A DNA stretch of 64,000 nt from Lysobacter terrestris (GCF_014489475.1 NZ_CP060820.1:496001-560000); one strand, 5' to 3'. Shown: positions 17,071 to 25,917, counted from the first letter of the stretch. The notes: a model not told the origin generated them from the letters alone. Translations and numbers: made by a program.

Positions 17071-17817
17071 ATGCGAACGCCTGCATTGCGCCAGATGCTG
17101 CTCGTCGTACTCGCCGGACTCGCCGGCCCTGGATGCGCCAAGGAGGACATGCTGATGCACAAGGTCGATGTGCACGAAGTTTTTGCGGATGATCGCGTTG
17201 CCGAATTGGCCGCTGCGGTAACAGACGGTGACAGCGAGGAAATTCGGCGGCTGGCTTCAGTTGCCAGCGTGGATGCCACCGGCAATGACGACGTCACCCT
17301 GATGCAGTGGGCTGTCCTCAACGGAAGCCTTTCCGGGCTCGACGCACTGCTACAAGCGGGAGCCGATCCCACGCGCTTTGGAATCGACGGATACACCGTG
17401 CTGCATACCGCCGCCATGGTGAAAGATCCCCGCTACCTGAATTTGCTCCTGGACCGGGGAGTTCCCGCAAACGTACCAAATCAGGATGGGCAAACACCGC
17501 TATTCATTGCAATCGCCAGCCGACGCGATGACCAGTACCGCGCCCTGCTAGCGGCCGGAGCAAAGATCAACACTACCGACAATGTTGGCGACACGCCGCT
17601 ACACAAGGCGGCATTGGTGAATGACTTCGGACGTGTGCGCGAACTGCTGGAAGCAGGTGCAGACCCGCGGGCAATCAATGCACAAAAGGCGACATTCCAA
17701 GACTATCTGTTCATGTCGAACCCAAGGTTCCTCAACGAGCAGGCTCTACAGAACAAAAAAGCCATCCGAGCATGGCTGAAAGAGCACGGAGTACAGGTTA
17801 CTGATTCGCATCAGTAA
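17071..17817 (+). CDS. Ankyrin-repeat probable lipoprotein, likely immunity protein (X-Tfi)
   Basis: A 248-residue exported protein. The N-terminus is a signal peptide ending LAGPGC (Cys22), a weak lipobox, so periplasmic anchoring is likely but not certain. Residues about 45-205 contain four or five ankyrin-type repeats (for example DGYTVLHTAAMVKDPRYLNLLLDRGV, DGQTPLFIAIASRRDDQYRALLAAGA and VGDTPLHKAALVNDFGRVRELLEAGADP). It lies 27 bases upstream of a lipase with a type IV secretion signal. Family knowledge: antibacterial effectors of the Xanthomonadales T4SS are encoded beside periplasmic immunity lipoproteins. Hand counts of two 60-base lines give 52-53% G+C against about 67% in the flanking peptidase gene, suggesting transfer. 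Confidence 0.8.
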   Translation: MRTPALRQMLLVVLAGLAGPGCAKEDMLMHKVDVHEVFADDRVAELAAAVTDGDSEEIRRLASVASVDATGNDDVTLMQWAVLNGSLSGLDALLQAGADPTRFGIDGYTVLHTAAMVKDPRYLNLLLDRGVPANVPNQDGQTPLFIAIASRRDDQYRALLAAGAKINTTDNVGDTPLHKAALVNDFGRVRELLEAGADPRAINAQKATFQDYLFMSNPRFLNEQALQNKKAIRAWLKEHGVQVTDSHQ

Positions 17818-17844
17818 CGCGGACACATCCAAAGGACTGAGCAC

Positions 17845-19008
17845 ATGGACGCACGAGGCATGGAAGCTTCAAACCAAAAACGAACATTCTCGGATGTCGC
17901 TAAAGGCAAAGATCCGCAGCCAATTGATCTCGTGCTGGCGCAAATCAATGCCGACACCTACGAGTCGCCTGGTTCGGGCGTGGGCAAATGGCTACCTGTC
18001 CCCACCGCGCAACTCGCATCCGCCAACATCCGCCCCTCTGACCTGGAAAACCGACAGGCTGGCTTCCGAGCAAGGCTTTACACCGATGGCGAGGGCCACT
18101 ACGTTCTGGCCTTCTGCGGAACCAATGAAGGAAAGGACTGGAAGCACAATCTACGCCAGGGTATTGGCCTCCGCGACACGCAGTACGAGCAAGCAATCGA
18201 CCTCTCACGAAAGGCTCGCTTGGCGTTTGGCAACGATCTCGTGCTTACGGGGCACTCTCTCGGCGGAGGACTGGCCACCGTAGGCGCACTCGCCACTGAT
18301 ACGCCTGCCGTGACGTTCAACTCTGCAGGATTGCACGACAACACAATCGAGTGGCTTGACTACAACGCTCAATCGGTTCGGCGTGAACTCGCAACCAACG
18401 GCCAGATCCGCCGCTACGCCGTCGACGGCGAAATCCTCACCTCGCTGCAGGAAGAGCGGCTGCTCACCCGCGCTCTACTCCCCGACGCGATCGGCCACAA
18501 GATCGAACTGCCTGACCCAGAACCGATTCACGGCTTGAAAAAGCTGATCCCGGGCAGCTCGCTCAAGCACGGACTGGACCTCCACGGCATGGATTCGGTG
18601 CTGGAAGCGCAGCAGTTGGCATCGCGCGGCTCCATGGCCAATCCAGCCCACCCCGCGAACGGAATGTTCAACGACGCGCTCGCAGGCCTGCATGGCGTAC
18701 AACCGAATGCGCTGGGCTACACCCGCGAAGAGCAGTACCGCAATGCAGCCGGCAGCCTCGTGGTAAGCGCACGCGGAGCCGGGCTGCAGAAGATCGATCA
18801 CGTCGTGGTCGGGGCAAACGGATCCCTGTTCGCCGTCGAAGGCCCCCTCGAAGACGCGCGCCACCGCATCGCCAGCGTCGACAAGGCGCAAGCCGCGGCG
18901 CAGCCGCTGGAAGCAAGCTCGCAGGCCTTGGCGCAGGTGCCGCGCGAAGCGTCCGCCAGCGTCGAACCGACGATGGACGTCCATCGCCGCGCTGCGCTTA
19001 CACCCTGA
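17845..19008 (+). CDS. Class-3 lipase effector with C-terminal XVIPCD (X-Tfe-like)
   Basis: A 387-residue protein without signal peptide. The N-terminal half is an alpha/beta-hydrolase of the class-3 lipase type. Its nucleophile motif is GHSLGG (Ser138), the oxyanion-side segment is VLAFCGTNE, and Asp194 and His242 or His247 are candidates for the rest of the triad. From about residue 268 the protein has the hallmarks of the Xanthomonadales VirD4-interacting domain: NPAHPANGMFNDALAGL, then GLQKIDHVVVGANG, SLFAVEG and a Gln/Ala-rich tail (KAQAAAQPLEASSQALAQ). It is therefore a likely T4SS antibacterial phospholipase, neutralised by the upstream lipoprotein. G+C is about 55% in the lipase part and 77% in a line of the XVIPCD part. 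An AAAGGA ribosome site sets the start. No T4SS genes lie in this window. Confidence 0.88.
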   Translation: MDARGMEASNQKRTFSDVAKGKDPQPIDLVLAQINADTYESPGSGVGKWLPVPTAQLASANIRPSDLENRQAGFRARLYTDGEGHYVLAFCGTNEGKDWKHNLRQGIGLRDTQYEQAIDLSRKARLAFGNDLVLTGHSLGGGLATVGALATDTPAVTFNSAGLHDNTIEWLDYNAQSVRRELATNGQIRRYAVDGEILTSLQEERLLTRALLPDAIGHKIELPDPEPIHGLKKLIPGSSLKHGLDLHGMDSVLEAQQLASRGSMANPAHPANGMFNDALAGLHGVQPNALGYTREEQYRNAAGSLVVSARGAGLQKIDHVVVGANGSLFAVEGPLEDARHRIASVDKAQAAAQPLEASSQALAQVPREASASVEPTMDVHRRAALTP

Positions 19009-19059
19009 GAGGCACCTCCCGATCGATCGGATGCCGTAGGTTCCGCGCGTTACAAACAA

Positions 19060-19088
19060 AGAAAGGCGGAGCATCGCTCCGCCTTTCT
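19060..19088. terminator. Bidirectional intrinsic terminator
   Basis: GAAAGGCGGAGC (19061-19072) pairs perfectly with GCTCCGCCTTTC (19076-19087) around a 3-base ATC loop, with further A and T at the outer edges. It lies between the convergent effector and S9 peptidase genes and can serve both. Confidence 0.85.
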
Positions 19089-19110
19089 CTTGCAGGCACC
19101 GCCTTAGCGC

Positions 19111-21186
19111 TTACTGCCCGATGTGCTGCTTCAGCCAGCCGTTCACGGTGTCGTGCCACTGCACCGAGTTCTGCGGCTTCAGCACCCAATGGTTCTCGTC
19201 GGGGAAGTAGAGGAACTTCGACTCGACGCCCTTGCGCTGCAACGCGCTGAACAACGCGATGCCCTGCTCCGCCGGAATGCGGAAATCCTGCTGACCGTGG
19301 ATCACCAGCGTCGGCACGCGGAACTTGTCGACGTGGTTGGCCGGATTGAACTTCTGGTAGCCCTGCGGGTTCTTGAACGGCGTGCCGCCGTTCTCCCACT
19401 CGCTGAACCACAGCTCCTCGGTGGCGTAGCCCATCGCCTGGTTCTCGAACACACCGTCGTGGCTCACCAGGCACTTCCACGGTTCGTTCCAGTTGCCGGC
19501 AATCCAGTTGACCATGAAGCCGCCGTAGCTGGCGCCCAGTGCGCAGGCCTTGCCGCCGTCGAGGAACGGGAACTGCTTCTGCGCCGCCGCCCAACCCTTC
19601 TGCAGGTCTTCGAGCGGACGGTCGCCCCAATGGCCGCTGATCGCATCGGTGAACTTCTGCCCGTAGCCGGTGGAGCCGTGGAAGTCGATCATCACCACCG
19701 CATAGCCCTGCCCCGCGTACGTCTGCGGGTTCCAGCGATAGCTCCAGCCGTTGCCGAAGCTGCCCTGCGGGCCGCCGTGGATCAGGAAGGCGACCGGGTA
19801 CTTCTTGCCTTCCTCGTAGTTCCACGGCTTGACCACGTAGCCATGCACGACTTCGTTGTTCCAGCCGGCGAACTTGAACTGCTCGAAGTCGCCGAAGCGC
19901 ACCTCCGGCAGCATCTCGCCGGCGCTGGGCGTGATCGCGCGCTGCGGCGCGCTGCCGTCGGGACTGGTCACGAACACCTGGTCGCCGCTCTTCAGCGTGG
20001 CGCGGCTGAACGCCAGCGTCGGGCCGGCCAATGCGAACGCCGAGACCGAACCCTGCGGACCCGAGATGTTGCTGACCTCGCCGTTGGCGATCGACACCGC
20101 GAACAGCGGATCCTGGCCCAGCTCCTGCGCCGTGGTGTAGATGCTCTTGCCGTCCGCCGACAGGGTGATGCCGTTGGCCGAAGCGTCCCAGCGCGACGCG
20201 ATCTCGCGCGCCTTGCCGGTCGCCAGGTCCATCGCCATCAGCGCGAAGCGGTCGGCTTCGAAGCCGGGGCGCGCCATCGCGCGGTAGTACAGGGTCTTGC
20301 CGTCGGCGCTGAACACCGGCGTCGTGTCCCACGCCGGGTTCGCCTGGGTCAGGTTCTTCGCCACGCCGCTGCCATCGGCGTTGACCAGGTACAGGTCGAA
20401 GTTGGTCGACCACGGCTCCTCGCGGTCGGCCTTGCGCGCGCTGAGCACCAGCTGCGTGCCATCGGGCGACCATTGGTATTCGCTCTCGTCGCCGAACGGC
20501 CGCGACGGTACGTCGCCGATCACGTCGGCGCCGACCAGCGTTGCCGTCTTCGACATCGCCTTGTCGCTGCCCAGGCCGGTGACGAACACGCGGTTCAGAC
20601 GGCCGTCGTTCCACGCATCCCAGTGGCGGATGAACATGCGGTCGAACACCATGCCGGTGTTCTTCTGCTTGCCGCGCTCTTCCATCCGCTTCGGGCTGCA
20701 GGCGAGGTCGCTGCCGCAATCGACGAACGCCTCGCTGCTGAACGCCAGGCGCTTGCCGTCGGGCGACAGCTTGTAGCTGCCCACGTCGCCGGGAAAATCG
20801 GTGAGCCGGGCGGGCTCGCCGCCGCGCGCCGGGATCGCATACAGCTGCATCGAACCCGACTTCGCGCTGAGGAAGTACACGGTGCTGCCGTCGCGCGAGA
20901 ACGACGGCGAATTCACGTTCCAGCCTTCCGGCGTCAGGCGCTTGGGCGGTGCAGCGTCACGCGCGAACAGGTCTTCGATCCACAGCGCGGTGGACGACTT
21001 GTTGGCGGCGAGATCGACCACGCGCTTGGCGAACACCAGCTGGCGGCCGTTGGGCGAGAGCGTGGGCGCCGACACGCGGTCGAGCGTGGCGAGGTCACGG
21101 ACATCGAGGCCGCGCGCGGCGGCGGCATCGAACGAAGGCAGGGCCGCCGCGAGCAGCAGCGGCAGGACGGCGTGGCGCAGGGTCAT
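19111..21186 (-). CDS. Secreted S9 family prolyl oligopeptidase (DPP/AAP-like)
   Basis: Exported serine peptidase of 691 aa. A signal peptide (about residues 1-23) precedes an N-terminal beta-propeller built of WD40-like PD40 repeats (LSPNGRQLVFAKR, FSRDGSTVYFLSA, LSPDGKRLAFSSE, WSPDGTQLVLSAR, FSADGKTLYYRA). The C-terminal alpha/beta-hydrolase domain has the nucleophile in GASYGGF (Ser553), Asp634 in HGQQD and His666 in DENHWV. The family cleaves short peptides, often after proline or removing dipeptides or acyl amino acids. Two further S9 paralogues and two peptide transporters lie within 9 kb, pointing to use of extracellular peptides. Confidence 0.93.
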   Translation of the reverse strand: MTLRHAVLPLLLAAALPSFDAAAARGLDVRDLATLDRVSAPTLSPNGRQLVFAKRVVDLAANKSSTALWIEDLFARDAAPPKRLTPEGWNVNSPSFSRDGSTVYFLSAKSGSMQLYAIPARGGEPARLTDFPGDVGSYKLSPDGKRLAFSSEAFVDCGSDLACSPKRMEERGKQKNTGMVFDRMFIRHWDAWNDGRLNRVFVTGLGSDKAMSKTATLVGADVIGDVPSRPFGDESEYQWSPDGTQLVLSARKADREEPWSTNFDLYLVNADGSGVAKNLTQANPAWDTTPVFSADGKTLYYRAMARPGFEADRFALMAMDLATGKAREIASRWDASANGITLSADGKSIYTTAQELGQDPLFAVSIANGEVSNISGPQGSVSAFALAGPTLAFSRATLKSGDQVFVTSPDGSAPQRAITPSAGEMLPEVRFGDFEQFKFAGWNNEVVHGYVVKPWNYEEGKKYPVAFLIHGGPQGSFGNGWSYRWNPQTYAGQGYAVVMIDFHGSTGYGQKFTDAISGHWGDRPLEDLQKGWAAAQKQFPFLDGGKACALGASYGGFMVNWIAGNWNEPWKCLVSHDGVFENQAMGYATEELWFSEWENGGTPFKNPQGYQKFNPANHVDKFRVPTLVIHGQQDFRIPAEQGIALFSALQRKGVESKFLYFPDENHWVLKPQNSVQWHDTVNGWLKQHIGQ

Positions 21187-21228
21187 CGGGACTCCGGAAC
21201 GGACGTGCGAAAGTCCCGATGGTAGAGC

Positions 21229-21483
21229 TGTCTACGGTTTCCACATAGCCCGCGTTGCCCCGCAGCGGCCGTCAGGGGGTGTTGCGCGCCGCCGCGCCTT
21301 GCTGATTGCAAGGTCAAGGTGCGCGGCGCCGCATGGCGGCCGCTGCGGGGCAACCCGAAGGGCCGGGACTGTGGGCCCGCAGCGCGGCGTCATCGTTCGG
21401 TCGCGTATCGACATACGCTCCCTCACTCTTCCTTGCCCTGCGGGCCCACAGTCCCGGCGCGGGCTATGTGGAACCCGTAGACA
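21229..21483. repeat. Nested inverted repeats predicted to form a three-way junction
   Basis: Three long inverted repeats are nested without gaps. Outer arms are 21229-21254 and 21458-21483 (26 bases, one mismatch). Arm 1 is a perfect 18-bp stem, 21254-21271 with 21337-21354, capped by a further CCTTGC/GCAAGG hairpin. Arm 2 is a perfect 20-bp stem, 21363-21382 with 21438-21457, capped by GCGTAT-CGAC-ATACGC (21402-21417). The 3' end of arm 2 directly abuts the outer arm and arm 1 begins at the last base of the other. It lies between the S9 peptidase start (21186) and the OPT transporter stop (21564). No protein is convincing within it. It could be a mobile non-autonomous element or a structured RNA. 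Confidence 0.85.
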
Positions 21484-21563
21484 GGCTCGACGCTGGGCCC
21501 CAGCTGCCGCAAAGGCCGGCAGTCACGGGGCCCGGACGCGCAAAGTCGCGGGCGTTCGCGACC

Positions 21564-23570
21564 TCAGTTGGCGGCCGTACGCCGCGCCATGCCCTCGATC
21601 CAGCGGTACAGGATGAACACGGCGGCGACGAAGGCGATGCCACCGATCCACTTGGCCGGTTCGGCAAAGTCGTCACCGACCAGCGCCAGCGGGAACAGGT
21701 TGAAGGCGACGACGCCGGCGATGATCACGCCTACGAGGCCTTCGCCGACGATCATGCCCGAGGCGAGCAGCACGCCGAGCTGCTTGCTGGATTCGGGGTT
21801 GGCAGTGCGCTCGGCGCGCTTGTCGTAGAGCCAGCCGACGATCGCGCCCACCACCACCATCAGCGTCGCCGACGTCGGCAGGTAGATGCCCAGGCCGACG
21901 GCCAGCGGCGACAGGTGCGCGCCCTTGGTCTTTCGACGCAGGACCTCATCGATCACGATCAGCACGACGCCGATGCCGGCGCCGATCTGGATCAGGCTCC
22001 AGTCGATGTTCTTCTCGATCACGCCCTGCGCGAGCGCGGAAATCAGGCCCGCCTGCGGCGCGGCCAGCGCCAGCTTCGGGTCGACGCCCGGCGCACCGGC
22101 GAAGCCGTAGGCCTTGTTCACGATATCCAGGATCACCGGGATGATGGCGGCGCCGGCGATCACGCCGATCACCAGCGCCCATTGCTGCTTGGACGGGGTG
22201 GCGTCGACCAGCTGGCCGGTCTTGAGGTCCTGCAGGTTGTTGTTGGCGATCGCGGCAACGGTGAACACCACCGCGGTGACGAGCAGCGCGAACGCCACCA
22301 GCCCCTTCTCGTGGCCGGGCTCCAGCAGCGGCTTGATGCCGAACACCAGCAGCAGCGCCGCGCCGATCACCACCAGGATGCCGATGCCCGACAGCGGGCT
22401 GTTCGAGGAACCGATCAGGCCGGCCATGTAGCCGCACACGGTCGAGACCAGGAAGCTCATCACCACGATGTAGATGAGGCCACCGATGACCAGCGAGGTG
22501 GTGTGCGCGCCCAGGCCGGTTTCGGTGCTGAACTGCACCAGCAGGAACGCGAGCGGAATGAAGCACGCGACCATCACCATGCCGACGACGCCGATCGGGA
22601 TGTCGTGCTCGGTGCGCGGCAGCGAAGCGATGTTGCCGGCGGCGCGGACCTTCGCCGCGGCCATCGCCGAGGTCAGGCCGGTGATCACCGGCTTGACCAG
22701 CTTGCCCAGCGTCCAGATCGCGGCGACACCGATCGTGCCGGCGCCAACGAAACGCACCTGCTGGCTCCACGTCGCCTGGGCGAGGTCGGCCGCAGCCGTG
22801 CCCGCCTGCGCACCGGCAGCCGCGAGTTCGGAGAAATGCGGCACGCCCCAGCCCCAACCGATCACGGCGCCGAGCAGCATGGCGATGCCGACCCACAGGC
22901 CGACCAGGTGGCCGACCGCGAACAGCGCCATCGACAGCGCGAAGTCGAAGCCGGTGACGCCACCGCGGTCACCGACGCGGAAGTAACTCGCCACGTCGCT
23001 CGCGAATACGCGGGTGGCAACGATCACCGCGAACGTGCCGGCGACCAGCGCGCCCCAGATCACCGCGAGCAGGCCGGCGCGGCTTTCCTCGGCGCCGTGT
23101 GCGGTGCCTTCGGCGCCGGGGCTGCCGACCTTCAGCACTTCGGCGCAGGCGACGCCTTCGGGGTACGGCAATTCGGAATTCGTGACCAGGGCGCGGCGCA
23201 GCGGGATCGAATACATCACGCCGAGGATGCCGCCGAGCGCGCAGATCGCAAACGACACCCAGTAGGGGAAGCCCGTCCACCAGCCGATGATGATCAGGCC
23301 GGGCAGGACGAAGATCACCGACGACAGCGTGCCCGCGGCCGAGGCCACCGTCTGCACGATGTTGTTTTCCTGCACCGTCGAATTCTTGAAGTTGCGCAGC
23401 AGCGCCATCGAGATGACGGCCGCCGGGATCGAGGTGGCGAAAGTCAGGCCGGCCTTGAGGCCGAAGAACACGTTCGCCGCGGTGAACGCCACGGTGATGA
23501 TCACGCCGAGGATGAGGCCGCGGAGGGTCAACTCGGTGCGCGGAGTCGCCAGGGAGTCTGGTCGGGTCAC
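21564..23570 (-). CDS. OPT family oligopeptide transporter
   Basis: Inner-membrane transporter of 668 aa with about fifteen hydrophobic segments, starting with an OPT family signature (ELTLRGLILGVIITVAFTAANVFFGLKAGLTFATSIPAAVISMALL). Other family segments are ENNIVQTVASAAGTLSSVIFVLPGL and SELPYPEGVACAEVLKVG. The start codon is GTG (23568-23570) with a GGGGGAA site before it. Substrates of bacterial OPT proteins are small peptides or metal-chelate peptides. It is divergent from a POT transporter and follows the S9 peptidase region, so peptide uptake is the best guess. Confidence 0.92.
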   Translation of the reverse strand: MTRPDSLATPRTELTLRGLILGVIITVAFTAANVFFGLKAGLTFATSIPAAVISMALLRNFKNSTVQENNIVQTVASAAGTLSSVIFVLPGLIIIGWWTGFPYWVSFAICALGGILGVMYSIPLRRALVTNSELPYPEGVACAEVLKVGSPGAEGTAHGAEESRAGLLAVIWGALVAGTFAVIVATRVFASDVASYFRVGDRGGVTGFDFALSMALFAVGHLVGLWVGIAMLLGAVIGWGWGVPHFSELAAAGAQAGTAAADLAQATWSQQVRFVGAGTIGVAAIWTLGKLVKPVITGLTSAMAAAKVRAAGNIASLPRTEHDIPIGVVGMVMVACFIPLAFLLVQFSTETGLGAHTTSLVIGGLIYIVVMSFLVSTVCGYMAGLIGSSNSPLSGIGILVVIGAALLLVFGIKPLLEPGHEKGLVAFALLVTAVVFTVAAIANNNLQDLKTGQLVDATPSKQQWALVIGVIAGAAIIPVILDIVNKAYGFAGAPGVDPKLALAAPQAGLISALAQGVIEKNIDWSLIQIGAGIGVVLIVIDEVLRRKTKGAHLSPLAVGLGIYLPTSATLMVVVGAIVGWLYDKRAERTANPESSKQLGVLLASGMIVGEGLVGVIIAGVVAFNLFPLALVGDDFAEPAKWIGGIAFVAAVFILYRWIEGMARRTAAN

Positions 23571-23654
23571 GGGTGGAATTCCCCCAAGGTTGGATTGCCC
23601 CAGTATCGCAGACCGACTCGGCCCGGGGCACGGCCGGCATTGGCGGCGCGTGGC

Positions 23655-23660
23655 TATACT
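23655..23660 (+). promoter_or_regulatory. Candidate -10 box (TATACT) for the POT transporter
   Basis: TATACT lies 50 bases upstream of the TTG start at 23711 and inside the frame if translation began at the upstream ATG (23573). It therefore supports the downstream start. No convincing -35 box at 16-18 bases was found. Confidence 0.5.
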
Positions 23661-23710
23661 CGCCCCGACTTTGCGCAGGGACGGCGCGTAAACCGATTCG
23701 GGGGTTCCGC

Positions 23711-25714
23711 TTGTCAGTCCTTTCCACCGCCGCCGCGGGCCGCCAGGCCGCTGCAGTCGCCACCGACGACTTCCTCGGTCATCCCAAGGGCGTCTACGTC
23801 TGCTTCTTCACCGAGATGTGGGAGCGCTTCTCGTTCTACGGGATGAAGGCGCTGCTGCTGCTGTTCCTGCTGCAGCACCACAAGTTCGGCGACCGCGCGG
23901 GGCTGGACGTGCTGGGCGCCTATGGCGGCCTGGTGTACTGCGTGCCGGTGATCGGCGGCCTGCTCGCCGACCGTTTCCTCGGCATGCGCAAGGCGGTGAT
24001 CTTCGGCGGCCTGCTGCTGGTCGCGGGCCACGCCGGCATGGCGTTCGAGGGCCATGCGGCCACGACCGTCAACGGCGTGGTGGTGCGCGACGAGGGCGCG
24101 CTGCGCATCTTCTACCTGTCGCTGGCGCTGATCATCATGGGCGTCGGTTTCCTCAAGCCGAATGTCTCGACCATCGTCGGGCAGCTCTACGCAGAAAACG
24201 ATCCGCGCCGCGACTCGGGCTTCTCGTTGTTCGTCGCCGGCATCAACCTCGGTGCACTGTTCGCTTCGATCGTGTGCGGCTATCTCGGCCAGACCCTGGG
24301 CTGGCGCTACGGCTTCGGTGCGGCGGGCATCGGCATGCTGCTCGGGCTCGCGCAGTTCATCTGGGGTCGCAAGTACCTGCGCGGCGTCGGCGAACCGCCG
24401 GCGCCGCTGCCGCAGCCGCGCGAATGGTCGATCTACGGCGGCGCCCTGCTCGGCCTGCTGCCGGTGGCCTGGCTGATGCATGCGGTGACGTCGATCCAGC
24501 TCGGCCCGGACGTGGTGCGCTGGACCTACGGCATCGTGGTGATGGCGCTGGCCGGCATCGTCTGGTCGATGTGGCATTCGTGGCGGCGCGACGAGCGCAA
24601 CCTGGGGCTCGCCGCCTACGTGCCTTCGCTGCTCGCATTCGCGCTGCTGGGTGCCGTCGTGATCTGGCTGTCGCACCGTTACGGCGTGCTGGACTTCTTC
24701 ATCGAGGAATCGACACTGGCGCTGGTGCTGATGTCGGTCGTGTTTCTGGTCGTGGGTTTCTGGTACGTGGGCTTCGTCACCCGCGGCTGCTCGAAGGTCG
24801 AAGCGCAGCGCATGGGCGCGATGATGGTGCTGATCTTCGCCGCGCTGGTGTTCTACACGCTGTACGAGCAGACCTACGGCTCGTGGGTCACCTTCACCGA
24901 CCGGTTGCTCACCAAGGACATCGCGCCTTCGCTGGTGCAGGCGCAGCCGGCCGTGCAGTGGGGCGAGGGCTGGCTGGCGAACCTGCGCGTGTTCATGGCG
25001 TCGGCGCCGTGGTCGACCTATTCGCTGTTGCTGGGACCCGTGTCCTTCGTCGTCGCCGCGTCGGTCTCCGACCGCAATCCGGCGTCGCCGCTGCCGCGAC
25101 TGCTGTTCGGTGCCACCGTGATCGTCATGCTGCTGGGACTGCTGCGCGATGCCGTCGTCCTGCCGCAGACCGCGGGCTCGCTGACCTACCTGGGCGCGCT
25201 GTTCATCGTCCTGCTGGCACCGCTGTTCTCGGTGATCTGGGCGTGGCTGGACCGGCGCGGGCTCGACCCCTCCAAGCCGACGAAGTCCGCAATGGGCCTG
25301 TTCTTCGGCGGGCTGAGCTTCCTGCCGCTGGTGTGGGCCGCGCAGCACGCCGGTGCGACCGGCGCGATGGCCAGCGTGTGGTGGCTGGTGCTCGCCTACC
25401 TGCTGCTCGAACTGGGCGAGATGTGCTTGTACCCCGTCGGCCTGTCCGCGGTGACCCAGTTGTCGGTGCCACGCGTGGTCAGCCTGATGATGGGCACCTG
25501 GTTCCTCGCCACCGCGTTCTCGGAAACGCTGGCGGCGTTGTTCGGCAAGCTTGCCGCGATCGACGTGCCGGAAGGCGAAACCATGGTGATCGCCGACGCC
25601 GCCGCCAAATACGCCGACCTGTTCAACTTCCTGATGTGGCTGGGCATCGGCTGCGCGGTGGTCGCGTTGCTGGCCTCGCCGCTGCTGCGGCGGATGATGC
25701 ACGGGGTGAAGTGA
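23711..25714 (+). CDS. POT/PTR family proton-dependent peptide transporter
   Basis: A 667-residue major-facilitator peptide symporter. The ExxER proton-coupling motif is present in helix 1 (TEMWERFSFYGM), with LADRFLGMRKAV after helix 2 and the PTR2 signature region FSLFVAGINLGALFASIVCGYLG. I chose the TTG at 23711 (LSVLSTAAAGRQ) because a GGGGG ribosome site lies just upstream and a -10 box lies further up. The longer frame from 23573 would contain that promoter. At 667 aa it is longer than the roughly 500-residue E. coli proteins, as usual for this subfamily, which has extra helices in the middle. Confidence 0.92.
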   Translation: MSVLSTAAAGRQAAAVATDDFLGHPKGVYVCFFTEMWERFSFYGMKALLLLFLLQHHKFGDRAGLDVLGAYGGLVYCVPVIGGLLADRFLGMRKAVIFGGLLLVAGHAGMAFEGHAATTVNGVVVRDEGALRIFYLSLALIIMGVGFLKPNVSTIVGQLYAENDPRRDSGFSLFVAGINLGALFASIVCGYLGQTLGWRYGFGAAGIGMLLGLAQFIWGRKYLRGVGEPPAPLPQPREWSIYGGALLGLLPVAWLMHAVTSIQLGPDVVRWTYGIVVMALAGIVWSMWHSWRRDERNLGLAAYVPSLLAFALLGAVVIWLSHRYGVLDFFIEESTLALVLMSVVFLVVGFWYVGFVTRGCSKVEAQRMGAMMVLIFAALVFYTLYEQTYGSWVTFTDRLLTKDIAPSLVQAQPAVQWGEGWLANLRVFMASAPWSTYSLLLGPVSFVVAASVSDRNPASPLPRLLFGATVIVMLLGLLRDAVVLPQTAGSLTYLGALFIVLLAPLFSVIWAWLDRRGLDPSKPTKSAMGLFFGGLSFLPLVWAAQHAGATGAMASVWWLVLAYLLLELGEMCLYPVGLSAVTQLSVPRVVSLMMGTWFLATAFSETLAALFGKLAAIDVPEGETMVIADAAAKYADLFNFLMWLGIGCAVVALLASPLLRRMMHGVK

Positions 25715-25743
25715 TGTAGCCCTCCGGCCGGCACGACGGCCAA

Positions 25744-25773
25744 GAAAAACGGCGCCCCAAGGCGCCGTTTTTC
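25744..25773. terminator. Intrinsic terminator after the POT gene (copy 1)
   Basis: GAAAAACGGCGCC (25744-25756) and GGCGCCGTTTTTC (25761-25773) form a perfect 13-bp stem with loop CCAA. The A/T ends make it active in both directions. A near-identical copy lies 131 bases further on. Confidence 0.9.
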
Positions 25774-25887
25774 ATAGCGGATTCCGCGCCACCACCCGGC
25801 ACACTTCGCTTCGAACCGATGCGGCGACTGCGGGAGAGGTAGATGCCGCCTCCCGGGCACACCGATGGGCGCTGAATTCCGCGCAAA

Positions 25888-25917
25888 GAAAAACGGCGCC
25901 CGAGGGCGCCGTTTTTC
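25888..25917. terminator. Intrinsic terminator of the second S9 peptidase gene (copy 2)
   Basis: Same 13-bp stem as the copy at 25744-25773, with loop CGAG. The bases after the stem (GTATCGCATTCCGC) also resemble those after copy 1 (ATAGCGGATTCCGC), so the copies share about 45 bases. The pair separates two convergent genes. Confidence 0.9.

Noticed and set aside
17071-19008. Type VI secretion lipase (Tle/Tli) pair instead of a T4SS effector
   Set aside because: No VgrG, PAAR or other T6SS adaptor gene is nearby, and the C-terminus matches the T4SS XVIPCD pattern. T6SS cannot be fully excluded from this window alone.
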